Source of the DNA: Variovorax sp. OK212 | GTDB lineage: Bacteria > Pseudomonadota > Gammaproteobacteria > Burkholderiales > Burkholderiaceae_C | Direction: 5' to 3' | DNA: 64,000 nt | NCBI RefSeq assembly: GCF_900112425.1 | Contig: NZ_FOLP01000008.1 | Span: forward strand, 232,602 to 296,601 | Shown here: in pieces, positions 43,323 to 51,596 of the stretch | Numbering within the stretch: position 1 is the first letter of the stretch | Layout of the letters: each line of letters begins with the position of its first letter | Program-made: the position numbers and the translations under genes | Notes under the pieces: model-generated | The model's database searches: none | What the model was told of the DNA's origin: nothing | The model's input: the letters and a program-made list of their open reading frames with translations, nothing else

Positions 43323-46300
43323 TCAGGCGGCCATGGCAGCCTGCCTCGGCGAGGCCTTGGGCGCCGAAGGGCCGGCGGTGTCGAGCTGCTTCACCAGTGC
43401 CGCCCAGCGCACGCGCGCGGACACCACGCTTTCTTCCTTCACATGCCCGAAGCCGCGGATCTGCTCGGGCAGTCGCGCGAGCGACAGCGCGGTGTCGTAG
43501 TCGATGCGGTCGAATCGCGCGAGCAGGTCTTCGACCATCGCGCGGTAGTCGCCGATCAGCTGGCGCTCCATGCGGCGCTCGGCCGTGCGGCCGAACACGT
43601 CCAGCGCCGTGCCGCGCAGCCCGCGGAACCTGGCCAGCAGGCGGAACGCGCCCATCATCCAGGGCCCGAAGCTCGTCTTCACCGCGCGCCCTTCGGCATC
43701 GCGGCGGCCCAGCACCGGCGGTGCCAGGTGAAAGCGCAGCACGGGCTTGCCTTCGAACTGCTCGCCTAGCTTTTCCATGAAGCGCTTGTCGGTGTACAGG
43801 CGTGCGACTTCGTACTCGTCCTTGTAGGCCATGAGTTTGAACAGGCCCGACGCCACGGCCTTTGCAAGCAAGGTGGTGCCGCGCGTGCGTTGCTCCACGT
43901 CGCGTACGCGCTCGACCAGTTCGGCATAGCGCTGCGCATACGCGGCGTTCTGGTACGACGTGAGGAACGCCGTGCGGTCGGCCACCAGTGCCTCGAAGCT
44001 CTGCGGCCGCTGCAGGGCCACCACCTTTTGCGGCGTGGCCTCGCGCGTGACCGCCGCCAGGTCCAGCGCGGCCTTGCGGCCCCAGCGGAAGGCCGTCTGG
44101 TTCGCCTTCACGGCCACGCCGTTGATCTCGATGGCCTTGTTCAACGCCTCGGCCGACAGCGGCACAAAGCCTTTCTGGAACGCGAAGCCCAGCAGGAACA
44201 GGTTGGCCGCAATCGCGTCGCCCATGAGCCGCGTGGCCAATTGCGTCGCGTCGATGAAGTCGGTGCGGCCCTCGACCGACTCCTCGATCAGCGCGCGCAC
44301 CTGCGCCGCCGGAAACTCCCAGTCGGGCTGCTGCGCGAAATGCCCGGTCGGCTGCTCGAAGGTGTTGACCAGCGCATAGGTGCGCCCCGGCCGCATGCGC
44401 GCGATGGCGTCGGGCGCGCCGGCGGTGAGCATGTCGCAGCCGAGGATCAGGTCGGCCTCGCCGGTGGGAATGCGCTGCGCCTTCAGCTGCGCCGCGTCGC
44501 GCGCAATGCGCACGTGCGAGGTGACGGAGCCGTTCTTCTGCGACATGCCCGTCATGTCGAGCACGCTCACGCCCTTGCCTTCGAGGTGCGCCGCCATGCC
44601 GATCAGCGCACCGATCGTGATGACGCCCGTGCCGCCGATGCCGGTGATCAGGATGTTGTGCATGCCGTCGAGCGCGGCTTGCACGGGTTCGGGCAGCGGC
44701 GCCTCTTCGGCCGCGGCCTTTGCCGCCACCGGCGCCTGCTTGCGCGGCTTCACGCCTTCCACCGTCACGAAGCTCGGGCAGAAGCCCTTGATGCACGACT
44801 CGTCGGCGTTGCACGCGCTCTGGTCCACGCTGCGCTTCAGGCCCAGGTCGGTCTGCTTGGGCAACAGCGCCGTGCAATTCGACTGCTCGCCGCAGTCGCC
44901 ACAGCCTTCGCACACCGCGTCGTTGATGAACACGCGTCGCGCGGCCTGCGGGAACTCGCCCTTCTTGCGGCGGCGGCGCTTTTCCGCCGCGCACACCTGG
45001 TCGTAGATGAGCACGGACACGCCCTCGCACTCGCGCAGCTGGCGTTGCACCGCGTCCATGTCGTCGCGGTGGTGCACGCTGAGCACGAAGCCGTCGCGCT
45101 CCGGTGGCAGCACGCTGCGGTCGGCCCAGCGCGTCGGGTCTTCGGCCACCAGCGCCAGGCGCTTCACGCCTTCGGCGGCCACCTGGTGCGCGATGCGCGG
45201 CACGTTGATGGGGCCGTCGACCGGCTGGCCGCCCGTCATGGCCACCGCGTCGTTGTAGAGGATCTTGTAGGTGATGTTCACACCCGCCGCCACGGCCGCG
45301 CGAATGGCCAGCGAGCCCGAGTGGTAGTACGTGCCGTCGCCCAGGTTCGCGAACACATGCCGGCGCTTGGAGAACCACGCCTGCCCCAGCCACGGCGCGC
45401 CTTCGCCGCCCATGTGCGTGGTGGTCTTGTTGTGCTCGGGGTAGATGGCCGTGGCCATCACGTGGCAGCCGATGCCCGCGAGCGCCAGGCTGCCTTCAGG
45501 CACCTTGGTGGAGGTGTTGTGCGGGCAGCCCGAGCAGTACCAGGCCGGGCGCGACGGCGTGGCCCCGGCCTTGCCGAGCACCACGTCCTTCGCGTCGAGG
45601 ATCGCGAGCCGCATGCGGATGCGGTCGCTGGTGTGAAAGCGCGCCACGCGCCCCGCGATGACCCGCGCGATCTGCGCCACCGAGAAATCGGCCGTGGCCG
45701 GCAACAGCCATTGGCCGCGCGGGTGCGCGCCCCATTCGCCTTCTTCGTTGAACTTGCCGATGACGCGCGGGCGCACGTTCTCGCGCCAGTTGTAGAGGTG
45801 CTCCTTGAGCTGGTACTCGACGATCTGGCGCTTCTCCTCGACCACCAGGATTTCTTCGAGCCCTTGCGCGAACTCGCGAATGGAGTCCGGCTCCAGCGGC
45901 CACGGCATCGACACCTTGAACAGGCGAATGCCGATGCGCGCGGCCTCGTCCGCGTCGATGCCCAGTTCTTCGAGCGCTTCGAGCACATCGCGGTACGACT
46001 TGCCCGAGGCCACGATGCCCAGCCGCGCCTTGGGCGAGTCGATGGTCACGCGGTTCAGGCGGTTGGCGCGCGCATAGGCAATGGCGGCGTAGATCTTGTA
46101 GTCCTGCATCAGCGCCTCCTGCTTGCGCGCCTGCACGCCCAGCGTGTCGGTCGACAACCGCGCATGCACGCCGCCGGGCGGAAACACGAAGTCCGCGGGC
46201 AGGCGCGTGTGCACGTCGAGCGCGCCGGCCGCGATGGAGCCCGACGACTCCACCGTGTCCGCCAGCGCCTTGAAGCCTACCGGCAGGCCGGCGAAGCGCG

Positions 46301-46877
46301 ACATCGCAAAACCGTGCAGGCCCAGCTCGATGTATTCCTCCACGCTCTGCGGGTAGAGCATCGGGATCATCGAGGCCGCGAACAGGTGGTCGCTCTGGTT
46401 GGGCAGCGTGGAAGAAGACGCGCCGTGGTCGTCGCCCGCCACCAGCAGGATGCCGCCGTGGGGCGAGGTGCCCGCGTGGCTCATGTGCTTGAACACGTCG
46501 CCGCAGCGGTCCACGCCGGGCGCCTTGCCGTACCACATGGCAAACACGCCATCGACCGCGCTCTCGCCCGTGAGGTGCACCTGCTGCGTGCCCCACACGG
46601 CGGTGGCCGCCAGCTCCTCGTTCACGCCGGGCAAAAACTTGACCGCGTTGGCCTGCAGCTGCGGTTGCGCCTTCCACAGTGCTTCGTCCAGGCCGCCGAG
46701 CGGTGAGCCGCGGTAGCCCGAGACAAAGCCCGCGGTGTTCAGCCCCGCCTGCTGGTCGCGCCATTTCTGCACGAGCATGAGGCGCACCAGTGCCTGGATG
46801 CCGCTGAGGTAGATCCGGCCTTCGGTGGCCGTGTATTTGTCGTCCAGCGCAACGCTGGCCAGTTCGTGGGATGCCAT
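43323..46877 (-). CDS. Indolepyruvate ferredoxin oxidoreductase family protein, fused subunits
   Basis: An 1184-residue protein resembling IorA, IorB and further domains in one chain. It begins with a pyrimidine-binding part (FVSGYRGSPLGGLDEALW), followed by the TPP-binding region with CSGCPHNTSTK near residue 446 and a Cys-rich ferredoxin-like cluster at about 645-675 (CEGCGDCGEQSNC, CNADESCIKGFC). A gamma-type nucleotide domain starts near 737 (LITGIGGTGVITIGALIG). Family members oxidise aryl- or 2-keto acids to acyl-CoA. ATG 46877 is chosen; the frame's 270-residue upstream extension is not family-like. A LysR gene is divergent. Confidence 0.93.
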   Translation of the reverse strand: MASHELASVALDDKYTATEGRIYLSGIQALVRLMLVQKWRDQQAGLNTAGFVSGYRGSPLGGLDEALWKAQPQLQANAVKFLPGVNEELAATAVWGTQQVHLTGESAVDGVFAMWYGKAPGVDRCGDVFKHMSHAGTSPHGGILLVAGDDHGASSSTLPNQSDHLFAASMIPMLYPQSVEEYIELGLHGFAMSRFAGLPVGFKALADTVESSGSIAAGALDVHTRLPADFVFPPGGVHARLSTDTLGVQARKQEALMQDYKIYAAIAYARANRLNRVTIDSPKARLGIVASGKSYRDVLEALEELGIDADEAARIGIRLFKVSMPWPLEPDSIREFAQGLEEILVVEEKRQIVEYQLKEHLYNWRENVRPRVIGKFNEEGEWGAHPRGQWLLPATADFSVAQIARVIAGRVARFHTSDRIRMRLAILDAKDVVLGKAGATPSRPAWYCSGCPHNTSTKVPEGSLALAGIGCHVMATAIYPEHNKTTTHMGGEGAPWLGQAWFSKRRHVFANLGDGTYYHSGSLAIRAAVAAGVNITYKILYNDAVAMTGGQPVDGPINVPRIAHQVAAEGVKRLALVAEDPTRWADRSVLPPERDGFVLSVHHRDDMDAVQRQLRECEGVSVLIYDQVCAAEKRRRRKKGEFPQAARRVFINDAVCEGCGDCGEQSNCTALLPKQTDLGLKRSVDQSACNADESCIKGFCPSFVTVEGVKPRKQAPVAAKAAAEEAPLPEPVQAALDGMHNILITGIGGTGVITIGALIGMAAHLEGKGVSVLDMTGMSQKNGSVTSHVRIARDAAQLKAQRIPTGEADLILGCDMLTAGAPDAIARMRPGRTYALVNTFEQPTGHFAQQPDWEFPAAQVRALIEESVEGRTDFIDATQLATRLMGDAIAANLFLLGFAFQKGFVPLSAEALNKAIEINGVAVKANQTAFRWGRKAALDLAAVTREATPQKVVALQRPQSFEALVADRTAFLTSYQNAAYAQRYAELVERVRDVEQRTRGTTLLAKAVASGLFKLMAYKDEYEVARLYTDKRFMEKLGEQFEGKPVLRFHLAPPVLGRRDAEGRAVKTSFGPWMMGAFRLLARFRGLRGTALDVFGRTAERRMERQLIGDYRAMVEDLLARFDRIDYDTALSLARLPEQIRGFGHVKEESVVSARVRWAALVKQLDTAGPSAPKASPRQAAMAA

Positions 46878-47162
46878 GACTGAAAAAGACTCCGGGTAGG
46901 ACTCGTGGGATGCGGGCGTGGCCCCGGTAAAGGGCCGGCCCGCCGGTTGCCGCGCCGGGGTAGACGGCGAGGCAGCAACGATTCTTCCGCTTTGCGCCCG
47001 GAAAGTGCTTCTTCGTTTTGGCGGAACGGCGCGCTTTCCGGAAGATTTGTCTTTTGCGGATGCGATTGACCGAAAGTCTTTCGGCGCCGGTCGCCGTGCC
47101 TGCCGGGCGACCGCTGGCCTGACAATGGCGGCCCCCGCAGAACCCGGAGACGCCAGAGACCC
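46878..47162. promoter_or_regulatory. Divergent promoter region of IOR-like gene and its LysR gene
   Basis: 285 non-coding bases between two divergent starts, as typical for a LysR regulator and its target. GGAA/TTCC-containing inverted repeats occur around 46985-47045 but no single convincing LysR box stands out. Confidence 0.4.
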
Positions 47163-48050
47163 ATGAGACCCGACCTCGATTCGCTGGCGCTTTTCCTGCG
47201 CGCCATTGAGCACGGCAGCCTGTCGAAGGCCGCCGCCGAGAGCCACATGGTGCTGTCGGCCGCCAGCCGGCGCCTGGCTATCCTGGAAGGCCACCTGGGC
47301 GTGGCGCTGCTCAATCGCACGTCGAAGGGCGTGACGCCCACCGGCGCGGGTGAGTCGCTGGCAATGCATGCGCGCCAGATCCTGCGCGACGTCGACCGCA
47401 TGCGCGCGGACCTGTCCGACTACGCGCAGGGCGCCACGGGGCGCGTGCGACTGCATGCCAACGCATCGGCCATGGGCCAGTTCCTGCCCGACGACGTGGC
47501 GAGCTTCAGGCAGCGCTACCCAGAGATTCGCGTGAGCGTGGAAGAGCACCGCAGCGTGTACATCGTGCAGGCCATTCGCGACCGGCAGGCGGACGTGGGC
47601 GTGATCACCAGCGAGGCGGCCGACCCCGCGCTCAACTTCATTCCCTACCGCACCGACCGCCTGGTGGCCATCGTGCGGCAGAAGCATCCGTGGCGTGGGC
47701 GTGAGGTGTCTTTCGAGGAACTGCTCGACTTCGATTTCGTGGGGCTCGAAGACGACTCGGCCATTTCGCGCACGATGGAAGACGCGGCGATGAGCGCGCG
47801 CAAGGTGCTGCGCCTGCGTGTGCGCGTGAAGAGCTTCGAGGCGGTGTGCCGGATGATCGAAGCGGGGATGGGCGTGGGCATCCTGCCCGAAGGGGCGGCG
47901 GTGACTTACCGCAAGGAGATGAAGTTGCGCTTCATCAACCTGACGGACGCTTGGGCTTCACGTCGCATGTATTTGTGCACGCGACAGGAGGCGTTGAGTT
48001 TTCCGCAGCGCCGGTTGGTCGATCATCTGCTGGCGCGTGGGATGCCGTAG
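47163..48050 (+). CDS. LysR family transcriptional regulator
   Basis: 295 residues. The HTH is in DLDSLALFLRAIEHGSLSKAAAESHMVLSAASRR (in part), with LLNRTSKGVTPTGAG, and an effector domain follows (GRVRLHANASAMGQFLPDDV, DVGVITSEAAD, GMGVGILPEGA). The divergent placement relative to the indolepyruvate ferredoxin oxidoreductase-like gene makes that its probable target. Confidence 0.92.
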   Translation: MRPDLDSLALFLRAIEHGSLSKAAAESHMVLSAASRRLAILEGHLGVALLNRTSKGVTPTGAGESLAMHARQILRDVDRMRADLSDYAQGATGRVRLHANASAMGQFLPDDVASFRQRYPEIRVSVEEHRSVYIVQAIRDRQADVGVITSEAADPALNFIPYRTDRLVAIVRQKHPWRGREVSFEELLDFDFVGLEDDSAISRTMEDAAMSARKVLRLRVRVKSFEAVCRMIEAGMGVGILPEGAAVTYRKEMKLRFINLTDAWASRRMYLCTRQEALSFPQRRLVDHLLARGMP

Positions 48051-48703
48051 GGGTCGGGTGCGGGGTCATTCGGGGCGGCGCTCACGTCGACGGGGTACCT
48101 TGCTCCGCGAATGTCCCCCGGCCTGCGGCCTCCTCCTTTATTTCGCTGCGCAAGGCACCCCATCGGCGTGAGCTTTCAGCGCAGTTGGGGAACGCCGCGC
48201 ACGTTGCGCCTCGCGTGATCGGTCGGCGACGATGCTGTTTCGGCTGCCGCGTCATTGCACTTCGCGTTCTCTGATTTCGCCTCGCTGAAGTCGCGCGCGT
48301 GCGCTGGCCTGGATGCGTGCAGAGCCTGGATTTTTTGTGTCTTGCTCGGAAGCAAATGTGGCTTTGCGTGACGCGCTCGCACAGCGACCATGAGGCCGCG
48401 CGCGGCGCATTGCGGAAGCTGCATTTGTTGGCGGTTGCCGAAACTTCATGCCGCATGGAACGGCTACTTCGCTGGGCGCTTCACTAAAGTGAATGCCCCT
48501 GTCACTCAATACCCCAACAAGGGAACAAGGAAGGAGCAACACACAACCACTGAGACGTTTGAAGGCTGCTTGCCTCGCGGCAGGTTGTCGGTGCGAAAGC
48601 AGCGATGCGAATGCGAGGTATCAAAAGGCGACGGCCGGGGTGCGACTAACACCTCGACCGTCTGACCAAAGACGTGCATTCACCTGTAAAGGACCGCACA
48701 AAA
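48051..48703. other. Intergenic region without recognisable gene
   Basis: About 650 bases. The first part (48085-48215) has the look of a dispersed intergenic repeat rather than coding DNA: it reads open in several frames at once without family sequence. The second half is less GC-rich and contains a 14-bp palindrome TTCACT-AA-AGTGAA at 48480-48493, possibly a promoter element for the small gene at 48704. No RNA gene is identified. Confidence 0.4.
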
Positions 48704-48976
48704 ATGGCTACCAAGACTATAGCCCGGCCTCGCACGCCGGTATCCCCCGACGGGAACGCCCAGCACCCGACGGATCTTCTGGAAGACACGCTCGCCCAAC
48801 TCGAAGCCCTGCTGTGGGTCTGCCACGGCGAAGACACCGACTGGTGCAGCGGTGACGGACCTCGGCAACTGGACAACCTGCTTTGGCTCGCGGCCAAACT
48901 GGCGCGGGAAGCCGTGGCGCTGTTTCAGTTGAGCGAGAAGGCGCGAAGCAACAACGCGCCTGAGACCGGCGGCTAG
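48704..48976 (+). CDS. Hypothetical small protein
   Basis: A 90-residue protein from ATG 48704, which has AAAGGA about eight bases upstream; an upstream ATG at 48674 adds ten residues. The first 30 residues are basic and Pro-rich. The rest looks helical and acidic (LLEDTLAQLEALLWVCHGEDTDWCSGDG, in part, then LDNLLWLAAKLAREAVALFQLSEKAR). No known domain is recognised. It stands alone between the unassigned region and the broken queH gene. Confidence 0.6.
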   Translation: MATKTIARPRTPVSPDGNAQHPTDLLEDTLAQLEALLWVCHGEDTDWCSGDGPRQLDNLLWLAAKLAREAVALFQLSEKARSNNAPETGG

Positions 48977-49066
48977 CAGCCGGTCTGGCGGGCTGCGAAT
49001 CTCGTGGCCCGTCCGTGGAGCGACAGTCGGAAGCCCAGGGGTGGCGTCGCTCCCCGGCAATGCACA

Positions 49067-49602
49067 TCAGTCTGTTGCTGGCTCTTCGTCGCCGTAGAAC
49101 TTCACGCCCAGCTGCATGCGCTCACGGCCGCCTTCCACCCGATGCCGGTTCGCGTCGCGCAGCGAGTAGACGCAGCCGCAGTACGCCTGCTGATGGAAGC
49201 TCTCGCGCTTGCTGATCTCGGTCATGCGCGCGGAGCCACCGCCCTTGCGCCAGTTGCATTCCGACTGCATCAGGCCGGGGTACCTGGCCGCCGCACGCAC
49301 GCCGCGCTCGGGCTCGTGCGCCATGCCCCGGGCCCGTTCGAACCAGTTGTCCCGGTCGCAGTCCGCATCGATGAAGGGCACGCCGAACTGCCCGGCGAAG
49401 CGGATGTTCTCGTTCTTGCGCAGCTCGTATTCCTTGAGCGGATGGATCTTGCGTTTGTAGAAGAAGATGGCGTAGCCGATGCCCGAGGCCAGCGTGGCTT
49501 CCATGACCTCGCCCGAGCAGGGCGCGCGCAGCAGGAATGCAGCAGCACCTTGTCGTGGCCGCCAGGCAGTGGAAGCGGTAGGCGTTCGACGGTGGTGTTC
49601 AT
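49067..49602 (-). pseudogene. queH: Broken queH (epoxyqueuosine reductase, DUF208) gene
   Basis: Intact QueH proteins reduce epoxyqueuosine to queuosine in tRNA using Cys-bound metal clusters. Here the N terminus MNTTVERLPLPLPGGHDKVL plus LHSCCA lies in one frame. After a two-base excess in the GC run at 49522-49529 the rest continues in another (PCSGEVMEATLASGIGYAIFFY, HPLKEYELRKNENIRF, VPFIDADCDRDNWFERARGM, YCGCVYSLRDANRHRV). The usual CxxC-containing middle section between HEPERG and AAARYPGL is also missing (about 40 codons), and the normal NPN before IHP reads KRK. Its ATG still overlaps the MetR-like stop (ATGA). Confidence 0.85.
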
Positions 49603-50510
49603 CGGCTGGCTCCTCGCGCCATGGCGATGGCTGGCTCGCGGGCCAGTTCGATGAAGGCGCGCACGTAGTCGATGGCGGTGTCCGCCTCGCGTGCGCCCAG
49701 GAAGATTTGCTTGGCGATGCCACGCTGGCCCAGCCGCACGGGCACCACGTCCATCTTGGCCGCATATTCTTCGACCAGCCAGCGCGGCAGGGCGGCCACG
49801 CCACGGCCGCTGGCCACCATCTGCAGCATGATGTCGGTGGTTTCGATCGCCTTGTGGCGCTTGGGCGTGACACCCGCCGGCAACAGGAACTGGCTGTAGA
49901 TGTCCAGGCGCTCGATGTCCACGGGGTAGCTGATGAGCACTTCCCGCGTCAGCTGCTGGGGCTTCACGTAGGCCGCCGAAGCCAGGGCATGGTCCTTGGC
50001 CACGACGAGCACCTGCTCGTAGTCGAACACGGGTTCGAACTTCAGCCCCGGCTTGACCAGCGGATCGGGCGTGACCAGCAAGTCGATCTCGTAGCCGAAG
50101 AGCGCGCCGATCCCGCCGAACTGGAACTTTTGCTTGACGTCCACGTCCACGTCGGGCCATGTGGCCAGATAGGGTGAAACCACCTTGAGCAACCACTGGT
50201 AGCAAGGGTGGCATTCCATGCCGATGCGCAGCGCACCGCGCTCGCCCTGCGCGAACTGGCCCAGACGCTCTTCGGCCAAGGCCAGCTGCGGTAGCACCCG
50301 GTTCGCCACCGCCAGCAGGTACTGGCCGGCCTGCGTCAGGCGCAGGCTTCGACCTTCGCGCAGCCAGACGTCAGTGCCCAGCTGCTGCTCCAGTTTCTTC
50401 ATGCTGTGGCTCAGGGCCGACTGGGTCAGGCTCAGCACGCCCGCGGCGGCCGTCAACGACCCTTGTTTTTCGACCTGCTTAACGATGTTGAGGTGGATGC
50501 GCTCAAGCAT
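49599..50510 (-). CDS. MetR-like LysR family regulator
   Basis: 303 residues. The HTH is in HLNIVKQVEKQGSLTAAAGVLSLTQSALSHSMKKLE (in part). The effector domain has the MetR-like GMECHPCYQWLLKVV segment, plus DLLVTPDPLVKPGLKFEPVFDYEQVLVV and GRGVAALPRWLVEEY. MetR proteins sense homocysteine and control methionine synthase genes. Divergent location from a flavin reductase, DUF1852 and methionine synthase gene set fits that role. A near-consensus MetR site lies just upstream of its ATG. Confidence 0.9.
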   Translation of the reverse strand: MLERIHLNIVKQVEKQGSLTAAAGVLSLTQSALSHSMKKLEQQLGTDVWLREGRSLRLTQAGQYLLAVANRVLPQLALAEERLGQFAQGERGALRIGMECHPCYQWLLKVVSPYLATWPDVDVDVKQKFQFGGIGALFGYEIDLLVTPDPLVKPGLKFEPVFDYEQVLVVAKDHALASAAYVKPQQLTREVLISYPVDIERLDIYSQFLLPAGVTPKRHKAIETTDIMLQMVASGRGVAALPRWLVEEYAAKMDVVPVRLGQRGIAKQIFLGAREADTAIDYVRAFIELAREPAIAMARGASR

Positions 50511-50515
50511 TCTGA

Positions 50516-50528
50516 TGAGCCATATTCA
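50516..50528. promoter_or_regulatory. Candidate MetR binding site
   Basis: TGAGCCATATTCA matches the MetR half-site pattern TGAA-N5-TTCA with one mismatch. It sits six bases upstream of the metR-like ATG, a position suited to autorepression. A second looser pair, TGAA then TTCA, follows at about 50537-50559 with 15-base spacing. Confidence 0.45.
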
Positions 50529-50957
50529 TGGATGTGTGAAATAAAACCATTTTACTTCATTGTTTCCCATCGTTAGCATCCGCTCCCATTGCTAGTTTGT
50601 ATTCGTCACAGAGGCCATCACCATCATTCACAAGCTCGAATTGCGCGGGTGCGCGAGCAGGTTTCGGCGTTGAACCGTGCTGTCCGCTCCACCCCCAACA
50701 ACGATCCCTGGCGCATGGCGGCTTTGTCCGCCGGACGGCCCGGGGCAGGTTGGATCTCGCCTGAGCCTCGCGCATGAGACTGCCCTGCGGCCGAAACGGC
50801 GCGTGGGCCAGGCACCTGCAACTGCTGCATGGGGTCTGCGCCGTTCTTGAACACGGGATGGGAGCCAACGGCGAGCCACACGCTGGCCCAACCGTCGAAG
50901 TCATGCTGCCGCGCGCGCGAAAACTGCGGGGCTCCTGGCGCCGGTAGATCAATTCTT
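50529..50957. other. Intergenic region with a calcium-repeat-like remnant
   Basis: The gap between the divergent metR-like and flavin-reductase genes. It must hold promoters for both. On the minus strand 50557-50640 encodes FELVNDGDGLCDEYKLAMGAD and a few more residues before a stop. This resembles a thrombospondin type-3 calcium-binding repeat, with no identifiable gene upstream in frame, so it may be a leftover of a lost gene. Elsewhere nothing is recognised. Confidence 0.35.
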
Positions 50958-51551
50958 ATGAAAGCAAAAATGACACGTCCACTCCGTGTAGTCGCAGTTT
51001 CCGGCGGACTTCAACGCCCCTCCAAGGCTGCAGCCCTGTCAGAGCACCTGCTGGACCTGATCGCCGACGAAGTCGTGTGCGAACAACGCCTGGTCGAGCT
51101 GGGTCAGCTGGCACCGCAGCTTGCCGGCGCGGTCTGGCGCTCCCAGCTGCCGGACACGGTGGAGCGCGAACTTGCCGGGGTCGAGCAAGCTGACGTCCTG
51201 GTGGTGGTGACACCGGTCTACCGCGGCTCCTACACGGGACTGTTCAAGCACTTCTTCGACTTCATCGATCAGGACGCCCTGATCGACAAGCCGGTCTTGC
51301 TGGCTGCCACCGGCGGCAGCGAGCGCCATGCCCTGGTGATCGACCACCAATTGCGGCCGCTGTTCAGCTTCTTCCAAGCACGCACGTTGCCGCTGGGCGT
51401 CTACGCGACCGACACGGATTTCGTGGACTACAGCCTGCAGAACGAGGCCCTGATCCAGCGGGCCCGACTGGCGGTCCAACGGGCATTGCCGTTGGTCGAA
51501 TTGACGCGCCATGCAAGGTCTGCCATCACCGACGAAGTGGTCGCGGCCTGA
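50958..51551 (+). CDS. NADPH-dependent FMN reductase (SsuE/MsuE family)
   Basis: 197 residues of flavodoxin-like fold. It has the FMN phosphate loop VSGGLQRPSKAAAL near residues 12-25, VVVTPVYRGSYTGLFKHFFD near 85-105, and LLAATGGSERHAL. SsuE/MsuE proteins supply reduced FMN to oxygen-dependent partners. It is the first gene of a three-gene set with the DUF1852 and MesD-like genes (45 and 26 bases apart). The inferred role is to deliver reduced flavin for the oxygen-dependent methionine-synthesis step. ATG 50958 is the first start giving the normal beta strand. Confidence 0.9.
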   Translation: MKAKMTRPLRVVAVSGGLQRPSKAAALSEHLLDLIADEVVCEQRLVELGQLAPQLAGAVWRSQLPDTVERELAGVEQADVLVVVTPVYRGSYTGLFKHFFDFIDQDALIDKPVLLAATGGSERHALVIDHQLRPLFSFFQARTLPLGVYATDTDFVDYSLQNEALIQRARLAVQRALPLVELTRHARSAITDEVVAA

Positions 51552-51596
51552 AAAAAGAATTGTCTTTAATCTCAAAAATAAGCGCACCAGATCACA

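Noticed and set aside
46878..47687. Extension of the IOR-like gene to 1454 residues
   Set aside because: The added part crosses the divergent LysR gene and has no family similarity; MASHELASVALDDKY is the typical start.
48082..48456. 124-codon minus-strand frame
   Set aside because: No ribosome binding site or family sequence; Arg-rich translation typical of a non-coding frame.
50589..50777. 62-codon plus-strand frame before the flavin reductase
   Set aside because: No ribosome binding site, Arg-rich, and overlaps the likely promoter region.
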